This document shows, piece by piece, positions 41,269-56,200 of a stretch of 64,000 nt of DNA. The position numbers were made by a program, and so were the translations under genes. Each line of letters starts with the position of its first letter. Position 1 is the first letter of the stretch. The notes beneath the pieces were generated by a model that searched no databases, was not told the origin of the DNA, and was given only the letters and a program-made list of their open reading frames with translations. This stretch comes from Istiophorus platypterus (lineage: Eukaryota; Chordata; Actinopteri; Istiophoriformes; Istiophoridae), in NCBI GenBank assembly GCA_016859345.1, contig CM029111.1, positions 12,961,714 to 13,025,713 on the forward strand, given 5' to 3'.

Positions 41269-44200
41269 GCACACAACAGGAGAGCATCTTGTAATAGAGC
41301 CACTAATCCTGCTACAACGCAGGCACTCACAGAGAAATTCTCTGAAAGCACAATAAATGTCTAACGGTAGCTGCTCATGGCTGGTTAACTCTGCACTGAG
41401 CAGTGGTCAGTCCATGTCTCCATGTACCCTGCCCCCCCCACCCCCCCCCGCATCACATACTACCCAGCAACGAGGCCATGCCTAATACAGTCGCTGCCCC
41501 GCATTCAACAACCCCTCACTTCTTTGTTGCTTTTTAAAAATGTGCTGCGACAGATGGTTCTCGCTAAATTAGAGGGTGTTTAAAGTGGCTTTAAAGTGGC
41601 ACAATGTGATCGTGAGGTTGTAAACCAACGTTTACATTCTTAAATAATCTGAACTAAATGTAGAGACTTTCAGGGCAGTGGGAGAATATCACATGTAAGG
41701 TACATTGTAATAATGTAAATAGTTCTTTACTAAAGGAATATTGCTTTTCACATTCTTATACAATGAGAAAAAAATGCGAGGAGTAAAATTCATTGAATAA
41801 GGCTAAAACTTCAAAAACAAGTGCAGCATAAATACTCAAACTTTCCACCAGCTACGCGCAGTTATTTACATTTATGGACTTTCAGTGGAAATAAGGCTGA
41901 AAATCAAACTTCATTGCCTGCGATTATAATGGCAATTATATTATATGGTTGTGATTAAAGTATACTGAACTTACATACAAGAAAAGTTCTCATCCCAGTT
42001 TGAGTTGTTGATCCACTTACTGTGTCTCTGAGAAATTTTGGAGATTTTGAGAATTGATGTTGCACTTGCAGCGCCTGGGTTGTGATTGAATCTTGTTTGT
42101 GATCCTCATAAAACAGAGCAGCACTGTGGCACAAAACACAGGTTATTGTGGCACTCTCATACCAGGATGGCAGCATCGATGCAATGTGTAGAGGAGATTG
42201 TATAGTAAGCTCTGTAGAGAAAATGTGAACATTTGTCAGATGATTTATCTTTATTTGAGGTCCTCAAATAATAAACACTGAATTTTATTGCTTAGTCCTG
42301 ATCAGTCAGCGCAACATGTATAATTCCATTTTCTGGCTTCCTAATCTAGCTGATACAGGACATTGCAACCTCAAAATGTCACCAGATACCATAGGAGACA
42401 TACTAAATTGGTACAGTAGATGAACAGGGAATACTGACCAAATAAGCAGAGATTTAATTGTCATCTCTCTTAACAACACTGTGTCCCTTGGCAAAAGAGT
42501 GAGAGAGAGAGAGAGACTTCGGACAAACCACATGTAATCTTGAATGATTTCTGTATCTATCAGTTGTCATGGTGCCTGCTGTTGAGCCAAATTGCTGCAG
42601 CCCCTTTTTTTCGTCCTAGTAGCCTCCAGGGCACAGTAAATTTTGATCGGCATGAGACACAAACATTTCACTCAGAGCCCCTGCAAGCACTGTAGCCATC
42701 CTCCCCATTTTTACTTTTGTAAGCACAATCATCCCCTGTGCCCACTCTTGGTATTTGTTACTCACCATAATTCTGTATCGGATAGAACAGCGCATAGCAT
42801 ATAAAGTAAAAAGTTAAAAGCAAATTTTAGGAGAATCTTAAAACCTACACAATGTTACCAGTGTGTTTAATAAAACACTTAATAAGTAGAAAAAGTAAAT
42901 TCCTCGCTTGAAAAATCTGTGGAAGACTGTAATCAACCACCAGGGACTGGAAAATGATATTCCTAAAGTACTAACGTGATTAGATGGGCATGTAATTATT
43001 CTGTTTGTGTAATATCGAAGCTTTTAATTGCACAATACAATTCACTGGCAACTGATTTATGTGCCGTAACGGCAGGGTAGTAACAGATCATCTTCCAAGA
43101 CTGAGACATTAAAGTGTATCAGACTTGGGGTGCATGGAAAACAACACAGAGTGCAGCTGTATAATTCACATCCTATTGCCGCATCCCCTCCCAGCGTTGC
43201 TCTATTTGCTGCCTCAGAGGCCAAGGTTTACTCTCAGATCTACACTGACAACCCCAGCCCACAAGTTATTTTACCACTCAGTATGGTTGTCCCCAGCGTG
43301 AAGCAAAACACTATCAATAGTACCTGTATGCAGGTCATGACCTACTTCAATTCTTCAAATCTATGTTAAGATATTAGCTACGAGCATCGCTTAGAGTCAG
43401 AATTACTTTGGGCATTAGTTATAACTAAACTGATATTTAGAGATGATTTGGAAAACAATGATCAGTCAACTTGTCCACTTAGTTACTGCTAAACCTGTCA
43501 TGCTTCCCTTTTTCAAAAATTGCGTGAAGTTTATAATGACAACAGCAGCCGCTTGTAACTTTACAACTCAAAATTCTAAATAGTCTTTGAAATAATGGAT
43601 CCCTGATTTCACACAGAGCTAAACAAAAGCGAGCCTCTGATTTTTTGGCAAAATCACGACCGTCGCGAGCAGATTTTATCGGCTGCAGCTTGTTAGCTAA
43701 AAGGTAACTAAAGTTTAAATGCTGTTTTGTATTTTCCAACAGTAAGATTTCACTTTTAACATTACAAGCATCTCTACCAGTTTAGTTTCTCTTCTTTTCA
43801 GATACTCCTTTTTTCGTCAGTATTATAAAAAGAACATGGTTATGGATCCTATCACAGAATAAATAGGAACACCAGGAAGTCCAGGTATGAATTAGACAAG
43901 CGACATCTACAGGGCATTCAAACAGAAATGTACCTTAAATGTATGCTAAGTAGAAAACAATAATTCCCAAGTTTGCTATCTGATCTGCTCAGACCACTCA
44001 CTGTGCGTCAGACTATTTCACGCTATCGAACCATAAAACATGATCCTGTTTTGTGTAATGAACAAGAAGGGGTTGATAGAAGACGTGAATTTGTGAGGAA
44101 AAAAAAAAGAGACAAATTGGCATAATAGAAAAACATTGAATAGTACCATGAGATTCTCCTTGTCATCTGAGTCGCACTGTTCCAAAAGGAGCAGGGCTGA

Positions 44201-47200
44201 CACAGCAGTCATAATTATTTCAGTGTGTATGGATACACTCTCTTTTTCAAATCCGCCTTGTTTAGAAGGCTTTTACATAAAGGCATGACTATTTTTTTTC
44301 CCAAAAGCATCATTTCAATTTGCATCCTAAAATATGTAACATATTAAAAGAGAAGAATATGGAGGAGAGAAATTTCCCATTGTCCTGCCATTTGATGCAA
44401 TATTTCCTATAATTAAAGTTGTCTGTCTGACTGGGCTGTTGGCCAAGATGACAGCCTCTGCAGGTGTGATGCTTCTTGTTGACGTCATTTCAGCACACGT
44501 CGAGGTTCACAGTTTGAGTGAAGCACACTGGCTTGAGTCACTCTGTTGCTTTGCATCGCTGCAGACATGAGTCATCAAGGCTACAAGACACAAGCACATG
44601 CCCGCTTAATTATCTGATCCCCGTTCCTCACTGGAAAACATCAAGGACATCCTGCGCATCTAAACAGAGTTCGACAGCAATTGGAGTCTCTTGAGTCACA
44701 AAGCAAATGTCAAGGTTTTCGAGGAAAGATGGACCAGAAAGAAAAAACAAAAAGGTATTTTTCCCTACTGTTCAGATATTACGTTTTGCCTGCAGTGGTT
44801 TAGAACAATCTCCCTGTGTGGCAACAAGGGGTGGTATCCCATTTAGAAGTAATTTGTAATCCCCAATTTCTTAAACCTAGACGTTTCCTACAATAAAAAT
44901 ATTGTTTTGAGGCATTTAGAGCAAGAAAAACTCCATTGCTATCCATAGCTCGCTGCTGCCACAGTGAGTGTGATTCTGACCAAACATGTCTCTCGAAGCA
45001 ATGACGAAAAGCCCTGTTAAGCACTGCGGTCTATATGTTATTTGGGTGATGATGCCCAGTCTCCTTAATGAGAAATAGAAAATGGGAGGGTTTTAAAATG
45101 GCTGTCAAGCAAAGTTAACAAGCAACTCACTAGGGCCACGTTAAGAAATCGTTTTAAGTATTATTTTAGAAACTTTCCTACCAGGAACATACATGTAACC
45201 AAATGCAGACAATAATTCTGGTTTGCACCGGTGGATTAAAGTTAAAGTTACATTATTGTATGTTTTCTGGTACCTTTTGACAAAGGTAAATTCCAGTAGA
45301 AATAACTAGAACCTTGCGAAAGTGGCACAATATGACTAAACCTAAAATACAGAGTGTAAAATTAGAATAAATGATTAAAAATTAAACTTACAGATTTGGC
45401 TTTAGAAAAATTATGAGAAATTGAAATACAGTATCATGCAGTATTCTGAAATGTGGCCTGTATGTGTGGTTACCTAACCCACAGTGAGCCACTACAATGG
45501 GTCAAAATGAATTACGCCTGACCCAAACTGCAAGAGCCATTCAGTCTGCTCTATTATCTAAGCACATTAGTTGGACAGATAGCCTATAATTTTCAGAACC
45601 ACAAAGAAAGAAATCATTGTGTGCGGGTAATAAAATGAAATTTTTGCTCTACCTTGAATGAAAGGGAGGAAAAAAAAAAAGAAAAAGAATTTGCCTCCAT
45701 TTAAAGGAATATTGAGAGCAGGAACACACAGTGTGACCTGGAGCTTTCTGGATCATTGTGTTCTTTCAGAATCTCAAGGTTGCCTTGATGAAAACTCCTA
45801 GCATATTGACAAAAAGATACAATAGCAAGGTTTTAGCTTCATTCACGTAACGGCTTGCTTTTCACTGCTCGCTAGCCTTGCTGTGGCACTTCTTAACATC
45901 CTGTCCTTCACCCTCTTCCCCTGATGACCAGCCAAGTTTTAGAGGAATAAACTCTTTGTACATACAGTACATATGAGAGAGAGTAAACGGAAACAGCCAG
46001 CAGAGGAGATTTGTGCTGCCCTCTTCTCCTGTTGCCCAGATAGATTTGTGGTTTGGTCATTTCAGACATGACAAGAGCTTTGTAAAGTTCCCAGCATGCC
46101 ACACTGTTGCCCCTGCATTGCTCTGTGTACCGTGTAGCTCGAGTGATTGGAGCAGCCTCAGTTAAAACTAAACATCACAGACGAAACTTAATTAAAGATT
46201 TCTTCATTCACAGGAACTGTGAGATTAAAGATCTTCAGCCCTATTCTTAATCAGATAATGCAAAAAAGAAAAAAAAAAACACCTTTAAAAACCATAGTTA
46301 AAAAGCAAAATTATGAAATTAATTTAGACAGTATAGTTTGCATAACTTCAATGGCAAAATGAATTAGTTCATTAATTCACTGTCCCATGCAAATTACAAA
46401 AACAAAAAAGTTTTTCTCTTTATACCATAGCCCATATCTTGATAATGTTAATGTTGGAAAACATATATATTATCCAGTGCCTTGCTGCCCCAATAGAGGA
46501 AAGGAGGACAGAGTACTAACAAGTGTTTCCTCCCTGGAAAGTCTTGTCAATTACTTGCTGTGACTAGGCCAAGATAATGGAGAATTAAATTTGACAAAAA
46601 CATGACAATGAAATTGCAAGTTGATAAATTCAAACACAGTTGACAAAATCTAGCCTTAAGCCACAATAACAGTAACATTACTGTCAGTTCTATACAGTAT
46701 GTTAATTATTCCTGTCACAGGCACTGGACATTTATTACAACTGTTGTCTGGTTAATTAAAAGACCAGGCTTAAATATGACATTTATAAACTGATTCCACA
46801 ACCCCCACAACCACTGAATGAAAAACTCAGACGAGGTAATTTCAATTCAGCTTCTATCGTTTTCAGTAAACTCTGCATTTGCCCCTTTTTCAAGTGACAT
46901 AATTAGGCTATCGTAACTCACGTTCTGTTTAACTACATCGAAAGTAATGGAGGTCCGCTTTAGCTAGACATCCACACCGTTGTCTCATGAATTACTCTCA
47001 TGTTCCAAAAAAAAATCCAAAGGCAATTTGTTTAATTACAGTGTAGGACAGTGTAAGAATATTATCTTAGCACAAATAAAAAGGAACCATTGGGGCTAAC
47101 ATAAATCCGAAGTTAGCACTTTGGCTGCGGAGCTCAACTTATCTCACAATGTTTGGCAAATTTGTAACGTTAGTGACGTTAAACGAATCGTCCCAGGGCC

Positions 47201-50200
47201 CGAACGCCAGTAATGTTACAGTTGCCATTTAATGTTGGAATTAATGTTGAAAACTAAGTTTTGGGAAGGCTACTGGTCTCTTAATCAAAAAAACAAACAA
47301 ACTCAACCTCATAAGCCTAATTAACAGGTCCAAGGTTAACATGTTGTGAAAAGATTCTCGCCTCAAGCCATAGAGGCAGTCAAAAAACTGACCTCCCATA
47401 GATGGTCCTCTTCAGTCTTCACTCTCCTCAGGCGTCTTAGTGCCAAGTCACATAAAACTGACAAGAAAAAAAGTGATATTTGCCTGGTTGTTTTCCTCCC
47501 TGATGCACAGACTTAACACACAAATTACAATTTTTGTTCTATCCCAGCTCCTGCCAACCTGAAATCTAAGGGGCAAAATGATGATTAAAGAGATAAGAAA
47601 AGGGGGAGAAAACACTGCTGCACAAGATTGTGTTTATGTGTTGTGATTTTTCTATATTTTCTTATTTTCTTTTGGAATATGCATGCTCTTGTCTGTCCAT
47701 TTCCATCAAAATGTTTCGAATCAAATACACATTTTTAATTTTTTCAAAAGCCAGAAGGGTTGGGAACCACCAGTTTACCTGACCTGCAGGCCTTTGGACT
47801 GTGTGGGGAAACCGGAGCTCTAGAGAAAACCCAGAGATGCGACTTTATACACGACCATCTGCACCGGCAGAGCTTTGGGACATCATGCCATTAATGAGCC
47901 AAAAATAATGTCTCTGTATGTATGTTATTGTACGTGGAGAGGGGAAAGAAAGGCACTGCTTCAAAGAGAGAGAGAGATAAAGTGAGAGAGAGACATTAAA
48001 AGGCTGTGACAGACACAAAAAGAGGTGGACTGCTCATTCCAGCCTCACTTTTCCTTTACCACACATTTGTAGAATAAGTGCAGACATTCAAGCTCTTTAA
48101 ACATTCAAAGCCTTGTCACTGATGTTAAATTGCCTCCACTAGGTGAGCAAATACTGGGTAACTTATAGATAATAACAACTAGGAAAACAAAAACTGTTTT
48201 AAGCTAGCCCTTGTTAAAATAGAGTGTCTGAGGAGATAAGAAGTTCCTGCCACAGACATCTTATAAAACATAATTCCCCTTTATCGGCTGCTTTATGATC
48301 TGTGTTTTTTTTCTTTAATCTGATGATGATGCACCGTATATATAGTCTTGTGTTGTGCTTGTCTTGACGCAAACGGTGGAAAGGACCAAGCATTTACTGA
48401 GGTCAACTTTAATTGAAAGCAATGACGCAAAAGCCTCAAGTATTGCTCTCTTGTTGAAAGCAAGCGTATCATTTAAATCTTCCTGTAGATTTATGTAGGA
48501 TTACTACCAAATATCAAAGCAACAACAACTCTTCCATTATAAGGAAACAGGCTGCAAAAGCCAACACCTATTAGCACACTATATTGATTATCATCACGGT
48601 TTGAACTTTTGCACATAATGTATTATTGACAATGTGCTATTATTCAGAGTTACTCTTTCAAGTTATTCCTTAATGGTATAAGAGTGAAATGAGGTCATGT
48701 CATACAAATTACTTTTTCCCCTCAAGTGGAGCAGAGCTTGAAATCAGGGGATTCAATTATACTACAAAAGCATCAACTTTCAGAGCACATGGAAACAGAT
48801 TGACATTGACCGTATACTGAGTTGATGCAAATGAACCTTCTTTTCCCCAGAATGTCAGGATTTTTGGTTTGATTTTAATAAGCTGTTAAGGCACTGTCAC
48901 AAAGAATAAAAAAGCATCAAAAGTTATCTGTAACTCCAACCATCACTTGTCTTCCCTGTCTCTGATTACAAAATGTGACATTTTTTCTAGGGGGATTTGT
49001 TTGCATTGCTCCATAATTCGCATGTGTTTAAAATCTTAAGTGTCTCTAAAAAGATCTTACAGTGACATTCAAGGCAATAACACTGCAGACAACCGATTTC
49101 ATATTGTGAGACTCCGTCTTGCATCGATAGAGCAAGGGGGAAGTGAGAAGCACAGCAGAAGAGCGGCAGTGTTCAAATAAATATATTATAAGAGAGATTA
49201 ATAATGTGCATGCACATGTGGAGAGGCCTGTGTTTACTCAGCCCTCTTCATCATCACTGTACCAGCACTAAAATCTGTGATAGAACAGTATGAGCTCAGT
49301 GAGAGCTTGCCCTTTTCCTGTTTCTGCTCATTTCTCACAACATTTTGTTATTTTGAGGTACAAGAATAAAAAAAATTAACACTATAAAAAACAACTCCGG
49401 TGCAGGTTTCGAAGGCACAAAAAAACTTCAGTTGCAAATGAGTAAAGCCGCCCGTCACTAAGTAAAGAAAGGGTTACCTTCGTCTATGCTTACTATTAGC
49501 ACATAACACAAGGAAAATTCTATAATAATCAACAGGCAGTTCCTCTATCAATTATAACAAACCCAAACACGCAGACGACTAACTATTTCTACTCGTGCTG
49601 ATGTTTTTGCTGTCACTCTTCCTGCTCAACTCATCTGGCCGGGCAGTGGCTAATGAAAGCCGCTAATTGAAACCTTGCTTGGCGATTAACACATTTTCAA
49701 AGCATTAGAACAGCCCGGGCCATGATTAATATACACCTGTCATAACTAATTACATTAATGCTGAAGAATGATTAGGCCTGTCTTGCGGTGTCTTTCGCTC
49801 CTCCTCCACCACTCCATCACACTCTCTGCTCCTGATTAATAGATGGGAGGTGGCACGTGACTGGGAGATCACATAAACAAGACCTCCCGAGAGTAATCCG
49901 AGAATGTTCCAGGGCAACGTTTCCAATCTATCTTTGTATTGATGAACCTCTGCTTAGTTTAACCTATCTGAAACAACTTCAGGTCTTTGCATGGTGCTAT
50001 GTGGTACTGCGAAGCCTTTTAACTACAAATAGAAAGGCAGATTAAGATATATGAACCAAATGAGTTGTGTTGAATGATCTTGAGTGGGTGTAATCAGTGA
50101 TTGACAGAACATAATGAGAAAGGCTGCAGAAGGGGCCATTTTGGATTTTGTGGAAAGAGATCCTGTGATTGATCACCAAAAAGAAATAGCATATAATGAA

Positions 50201-53200
50201 TGGTTAACATGCACAATTCAACACCAACCTCTAATAAATTTAATGTGGTTGGGAAAGAAAGATGAGTTCACAATTGAGCAATCAGGCCTCTTGAGAAACT
50301 ATTTGCTTGATTTTACATATCTAGTAATCATCCTTTAGTTCTTACATTTTTGACTGATTATGAAGCAGCGTTTTTGTTGTGAATATTATTATATTCTCAT
50401 TCATATAAAATATTCTAGTCTTGAAGGCCTCTCATGACTGCCAGTAAAACACAGCATGGGATCATACGTAGGTTAAACCTAAGCGATCATTTATCAACAA
50501 GTGGCTATGAATGAATCAAGTCAGTCCCATGAGGGGTATAATTTCACGAGTTGTGATTTTTTATGTTCATTGTGTTTTCTTTCAGATCACGAGCGGATCG
50601 GGAAGGACTCCTCGTACGAACAGGAGGGCAAGGTACAGTTTGTGATCGACGCGGTTTATTCCATGGCACATGCTCTACACAACATGCACAAAGATCTCTG
50701 TCCAGGAAAAGTTGGCCTCTGCTCCAAGATGGATACCATCAACGGCACGCTGCTGCTCAAGTACATCCGCAATGTCAACTTCACAGGTGTGTATCCCTAA
50801 TTCTAGCTAGGTAGCCTCGGCACAGGTTGCTATCGCTGACCGATTTGGCTATCTATGTTTAAAAACAGAAAATAGGTTCCACCAGTTTCACTCAGTGAGA
50901 GCGTATATGGCATCAAAAGAACTCACTTCATTTCTACCAAATCTTTCTTGGACAACTGTATCATCCCTGAGGTTTTTGTGCGGCGCTATCCGAAGCAACC
51001 TCCATGTCCCATTTTCGTGCTCACTAATATGAGGCTTTTTGAGTATGCAGTGGTCTCCATTTATCAGGGTGCTGAATGTAAATTACTCCCAGCAAGTATA
51101 AGAGGCTGAGATCCGTAGGAGGGTTGACAATCAGCAGCAGAACAGCGCGCTTTATTGTAGTTGATGATGTGCAAGAGCTGTGCTTTGTAAGATTTCCTGC
51201 CTTATCTTGTCAGTATTGAAATGCCCACGCAAGAGATCTCCTGCTTGAAGTGCGCTGGCTGCCGAGTTAGAACTGTACATAAACAAGAGGGGGAGGAAAG
51301 TTGCAAGACAGCACCAGCAGAAACAAACAGCTGTAGTTTCCCAGTGGTTTCTCTAAGTACAGAGGAATTCTGCTTTTTTTTTTTTATTGTTACTGCCAAA
51401 TAGAGTATGAAATTATCTATGACTAGAAACAGGTATGAGTTAAAGGCTTTTACTGTATGTGCACACAACACAGGTCAAAAAGCACTGACCCTTGCATTTT
51501 AAAAAAGCTTCAGCTGAACCCCTGAAATCTAATAGAGGGCCAAAGTTCTGGTATCCCTGCCTGTTAAGCCTCAACCAGCTTCTGTAACTTAATGTAAACA
51601 TGCTCCTACAGTTTATATTTTAGTTGCAAGATAAAATGGCATCACTCTAACAGTGGATCAGACTGGCCAGTGTCCGCCAGTTTATCGTAGATAAATGCCT
51701 TTGTGTTGGTGGGTGAGTAATAAGAAACTGCAGGGTACAAATGCCCAACTAGGTCTGATGTGATTTAGAAACAGTGCCGCTGTTACAGTTTATCCTCCAG
51801 AGAGCATTGAAAAGTTGATTTTTCAACCATAAAATTTCCAATTTAGTGTGTATATAATCAAAGTATATAAAAGGGAAAAAAACACACGCACGCACTCACA
51901 CACACACACAAATGTAATGGATTCACATCGAGATTGTTTTGTTTTTATAAAAAATGACTATCGACCAATATTTCGTGATCGGGTTTTATAAAATTATAGT
52001 ACTGTTCAGGCCATATCCACTGCAGAATTTGTGATTAGAGGTTGAAGCCTTTGTGACTGTAACAAAATTACAATATTCCAAATTTTTAGCTGTGACCTCT
52101 GCTGAAATCTCTAAAAACATCTACACTGCTCAGCCCTGCCTTAATTACTAGCCACGGCTCGTCGCCTCGCCCATGGACTCGCCTCTGTTGTCGAGCCGTC
52201 ATGTTTAATATGGTCCAGGGCTTATAGGAGCAGACATATTAGATAAATGACTATCCTTAACTAAACATAGGGGGCAAAACCACACCTAATGCCGTTGAGT
52301 ATTGTCTGTATGTGTTTGAAGTGCCTACATGACGTCCATAATCTGACAAGTTGTACTTTTTTTGTGCAATTTGCACAGAAATGGCTTTGTTATCTTAATT
52401 GTTGTAGAGACCGACAGTATTCTGTCCTCTGCTGCCCCTGACCTTGGAAATCACAATTAAGTGTTAAAGGAGGATGAACATGACAAACTGTTCAACAAGA
52501 ATATACAAACTAATATCTAGAATGGGGGAAGTTGGGTTTTCATTTCTAATCTAAAAGCACATGATTCTATAAAAATAACACTACAATAATCTGTACCAGT
52601 AAGTGAGTTGCACTTTAAAACTTTGAAATTTAATTATGTACAAGAAAAGATGCACTGACAAGGGGGTCATTAAAGCAGCGTGCGCATGAATTTAACCCGC
52701 TGGCTTGGGAAGAAATAATAAAAATGTATGCAGCACGGGGTCAGCATTAGTAGCTCTCACAACGTGAGATAATTGCACGTCAGTTAGTGCAGTGGGTCAG
52801 AGTGTTCCTGCAATCAAGCAGAATGTAACAACAGCGGTTAGACAAAGCCTCGGACCTGCTCCACCCTCCCAGATGATTACATAGTAATGGATACATTTAT
52901 TTGTAAGACAATTACAGACAAGTACAGAGTGGTATCTCTGGGTGAGGGGCAGTCACACCACAGCAGGTACATGGCAGGAATACTTTACAGTAGATGAGAA
53001 AAAATAAAGGAACTTCATTGTAGGGAAAAAAAAAAAACACTTGTCCACAGCTACAGCTGCAGAATCCAGAGTTCAATTGCTAGAATCAGGAAAAGTACTT
53101 ATTTGGGGCAAGATAGTATAAATCTCAACCAGGCTCTGCTGATGACAAATGTCATTGTCTGGGAAATTAAGGAGTAAGTAACTTAAGGCACTTTCCTCAC

Positions 53201-56200
53201 CAGGAAAGTTATGGCTTTTGTCATTTGCTCAAATGCCAAATATGACAAATTTCCAAGTTTACTGACAAGAACCTCCAGTCGCCATGTGAACTACGGCACC
53301 TGTCTGGCATGAACAAAGGCTGAATCCTTGCCTCTTCATTATTAAGGACACGAAACCTTGTAGGGAGGTGGCTGGGATGGATGGGTCAACCAAGCATGTG
53401 ACTTAAACAATAGAGACTGCTGTTTGTTTCCCTGTTGCCTACCGACAGCAAATGCTGGTTCCTTTTAACATTATTATTTTCCTGACCTCAACCCAGTAGT
53501 TTTAGTACCTGAATCTAAAGCTGGGCAGACACTGTATGTGTTTTTAATCTTGAAAATTACATTAACGCACACAGCACCTTTTATTGAATCTTACTTAGCC
53601 AGAACATGTGACTTTTAAGTTAACACTGTACGGATCAATCGATCAGCCGAGACGTGGCTGCTCACACTGATATTAAACACAGAAGCCCCATGTTGGTTTT
53701 GCTCATTAACAATTGCAAAACCATGGATGGAAAGTAGAAGGGAAAAAAAGGAAAACATGGAGCCGTATAGGCAAGGAAGGTGTAGAAAATACGGTCTCTG
53801 TTCTGTGGTGCAGTTCAGTTTCGTATCCCGGTCGAGACCGAATGCCTGACGACAATCCATCGACCAGGAATTCTGACTGATTCTAAACTCAGTAGAGGTT
53901 AAGTAGCTCGTGGCTGAACTCTGGCTGAATCTGTTCGCCTGAACCAAACCTCAACCATAGCAACCAACATGGATCGCTGTTGGAGTACCGATAAACAATG
54001 TTATCGGGCTGATAAGGGGGTCAAGGCATGAAAGCTTGTATGTGCCATTCTGGAAGACCATGACAAACAACATATTCAGCCGCCTAGTGTGGAGGACTTA
54101 TTGGACTCTTTTCCCTGAAAGCACACGGTAGTAAAGCCTCTGCAGGGTGACAGTGGGAGGTGGCAGCAACACGGATCGATTTTGTCGCTAACTAAACTGA
54201 GGAAAAACAAACTAGAAGTATAGTTGTATTTACTAGAGAAAAGATTAAAGAACAGTAATTTAGGTTAAGAATGGATGAATATTTTTTTTTGTGTAGTCAA
54301 CATAACGTGTATTGTTGGGGACAATAAAGGTTAACTTGACACTTAGGTTTGCAGAAGTTACTTTTCATACTTAATGGATGTTGAAAGGGAACTCTGGAGC
54401 ACTCTGCAGTGTTTACTGTAGGACTGATCTTCAAAGTCAAAACACTGTTTACCTTTTGCTGTGTGTACTTATTAGTATGTAAGCAGGTCAATCCTCATTT
54501 GTGTTAAATAAAAGGAGGAAGCCAAATTGTTTGCAGTTGTATTCTGAAGTCATATCTTTTTAGTTTTACAAGATGGATCAATTCTCCCAGCAATGGAGTA
54601 AAGCTTTGATCTGAAACCTGTACAGCACTTTTGTGTCATAGAATTAAACTTCAACTCTTCATGCATTCCTTTATTTATGGTGTTATTTTTACTGGAATCC
54701 TTGTCAGCACCAAAGCCATTGGGCTTACGAAAGGGATGGCTAGAAAATCAATGCTACACATTACCGGAATACTGCCTTGCTTTTAAGAGTCTCTCGGCTC
54801 AAAGGGATGGAGAATTTAAAAGGTTTGTAGGAAAACAGCAGGAAACTCTACATGATCCCAGCGTATTCTGGGAATTGTCTGTAGACATCCATGCTGACTA
54901 AAGGAAAGAGGAAACCCAAGCGCTACAGATATTGTAGATGAAATTACTACTTATTGATGCACGATATTAGGATTGTGATCCCGGGTGATGCCGAAGGAAA
55001 ATGCAACTGGTTACGTTCAGGAACAGTAAACACCAAGCTCTCCTCAACGGTAATGCTTTACTGAGGACGTTTTCATTTCCACAAAGCAAACTGGTAAGAC
55101 CAAGCTAACAGGAAAGTGGTGTTTAACTTGTGATTAAAGGTCGTCTGTAATATCAGGGTTTTCAACATAGTCATTTAAAGACGCCCGTTTCCGTGAGGTT
55201 TGATTACTAATCTATTTGGATGGAACGTGAGGAAGAGCTCAGTCCCAGGATCATATCTCTATATGATAGAGTGATCTGCTCGAACATTACTTACAGTAAT
55301 TAAGCAGTGTCAACACTCTTTCTGTGGATTTTCGGAAATAAGAGATTGCTTAATAATGGATTGTGAACTAGAAATACTGAGCAATAGCCAAATATGAGGA
55401 TACAATACAGTTTGAAATACTACTCTAATACTGAGGTCAGTGTCATAAAAGAGGAGAGAATTGTGTAACTACAGCATTGGCCCTCAACGCTGCCCAATTT
55501 ATTGACTAATAACCATATAAGGCTTGGCCTCTACTTAGATTAAAGAAAAATTACTGTCATGTGTCATGTATTTTATATCAATTGTTGCATTTATGACAGA
55601 AGCATGATGACTCTGTTTTCCTTCGACTTGTATTTTTGGAGCTTCAGCAAATGCCCTCCTCAAAGAAATTACATTGAATTTGTTCCATTTTTTCTCATTT
55701 CACAGACACTTTTATTAAAAGCAAATGGCAAGTGTGGCACTTAGGGTTCAGTGTCTTGCCCCAGGACGGGTTTGGCACGTGGACACAAAGAGCCAGGGAT
55801 TGAACTGCCAACCCTGCGATCATTGGACGACCCGTTCTACTGCTTGAGCCACCGCAGCTGAGTTAATTGTGATCGCCTCCATCCTTTTGAAGTTCAGAGG
55901 CAAAATCTGTATATTATTTTGAACAGTTTTTGTCCAACATTTGTAAACACATTACATTTCCTGCGGCTGCGGCTAATGGCTTTTAATGGAGAGCAAGGGT
56001 CATTCTTGTTTAGCTGAAATCATTTGATCCTAAAAATTACTGTTTTGCTTGAATACATTATCAGTTCTTACGAGAGGTTAAGCGAAGCTCTAAATGTGTC
56101 TGAATCTTCATTACTTAAGCCCTAAAATCAAGAAAAACATGAACGGGTTTGGAATTTCAACTAGTTACACTCTAGACTAATTTGTATTTAAGGAGCGCTA

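Larger units (their letters stand above)
39651..50585 (+). other. grm4 intron D-E, 10.9 kb
   Basis: Bounded by GTGAGT at 39651 and TTCTTTCAG ending at 50585. It contains a TG array (39741-39817), a CA array (41230-41274), a C-rich run (41432-41449), GA runs (42498-42514 and about 47963-47995) and a TAAT-rich patch (about 49640-49850). No gene is seen in it. Confidence 0.9.
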
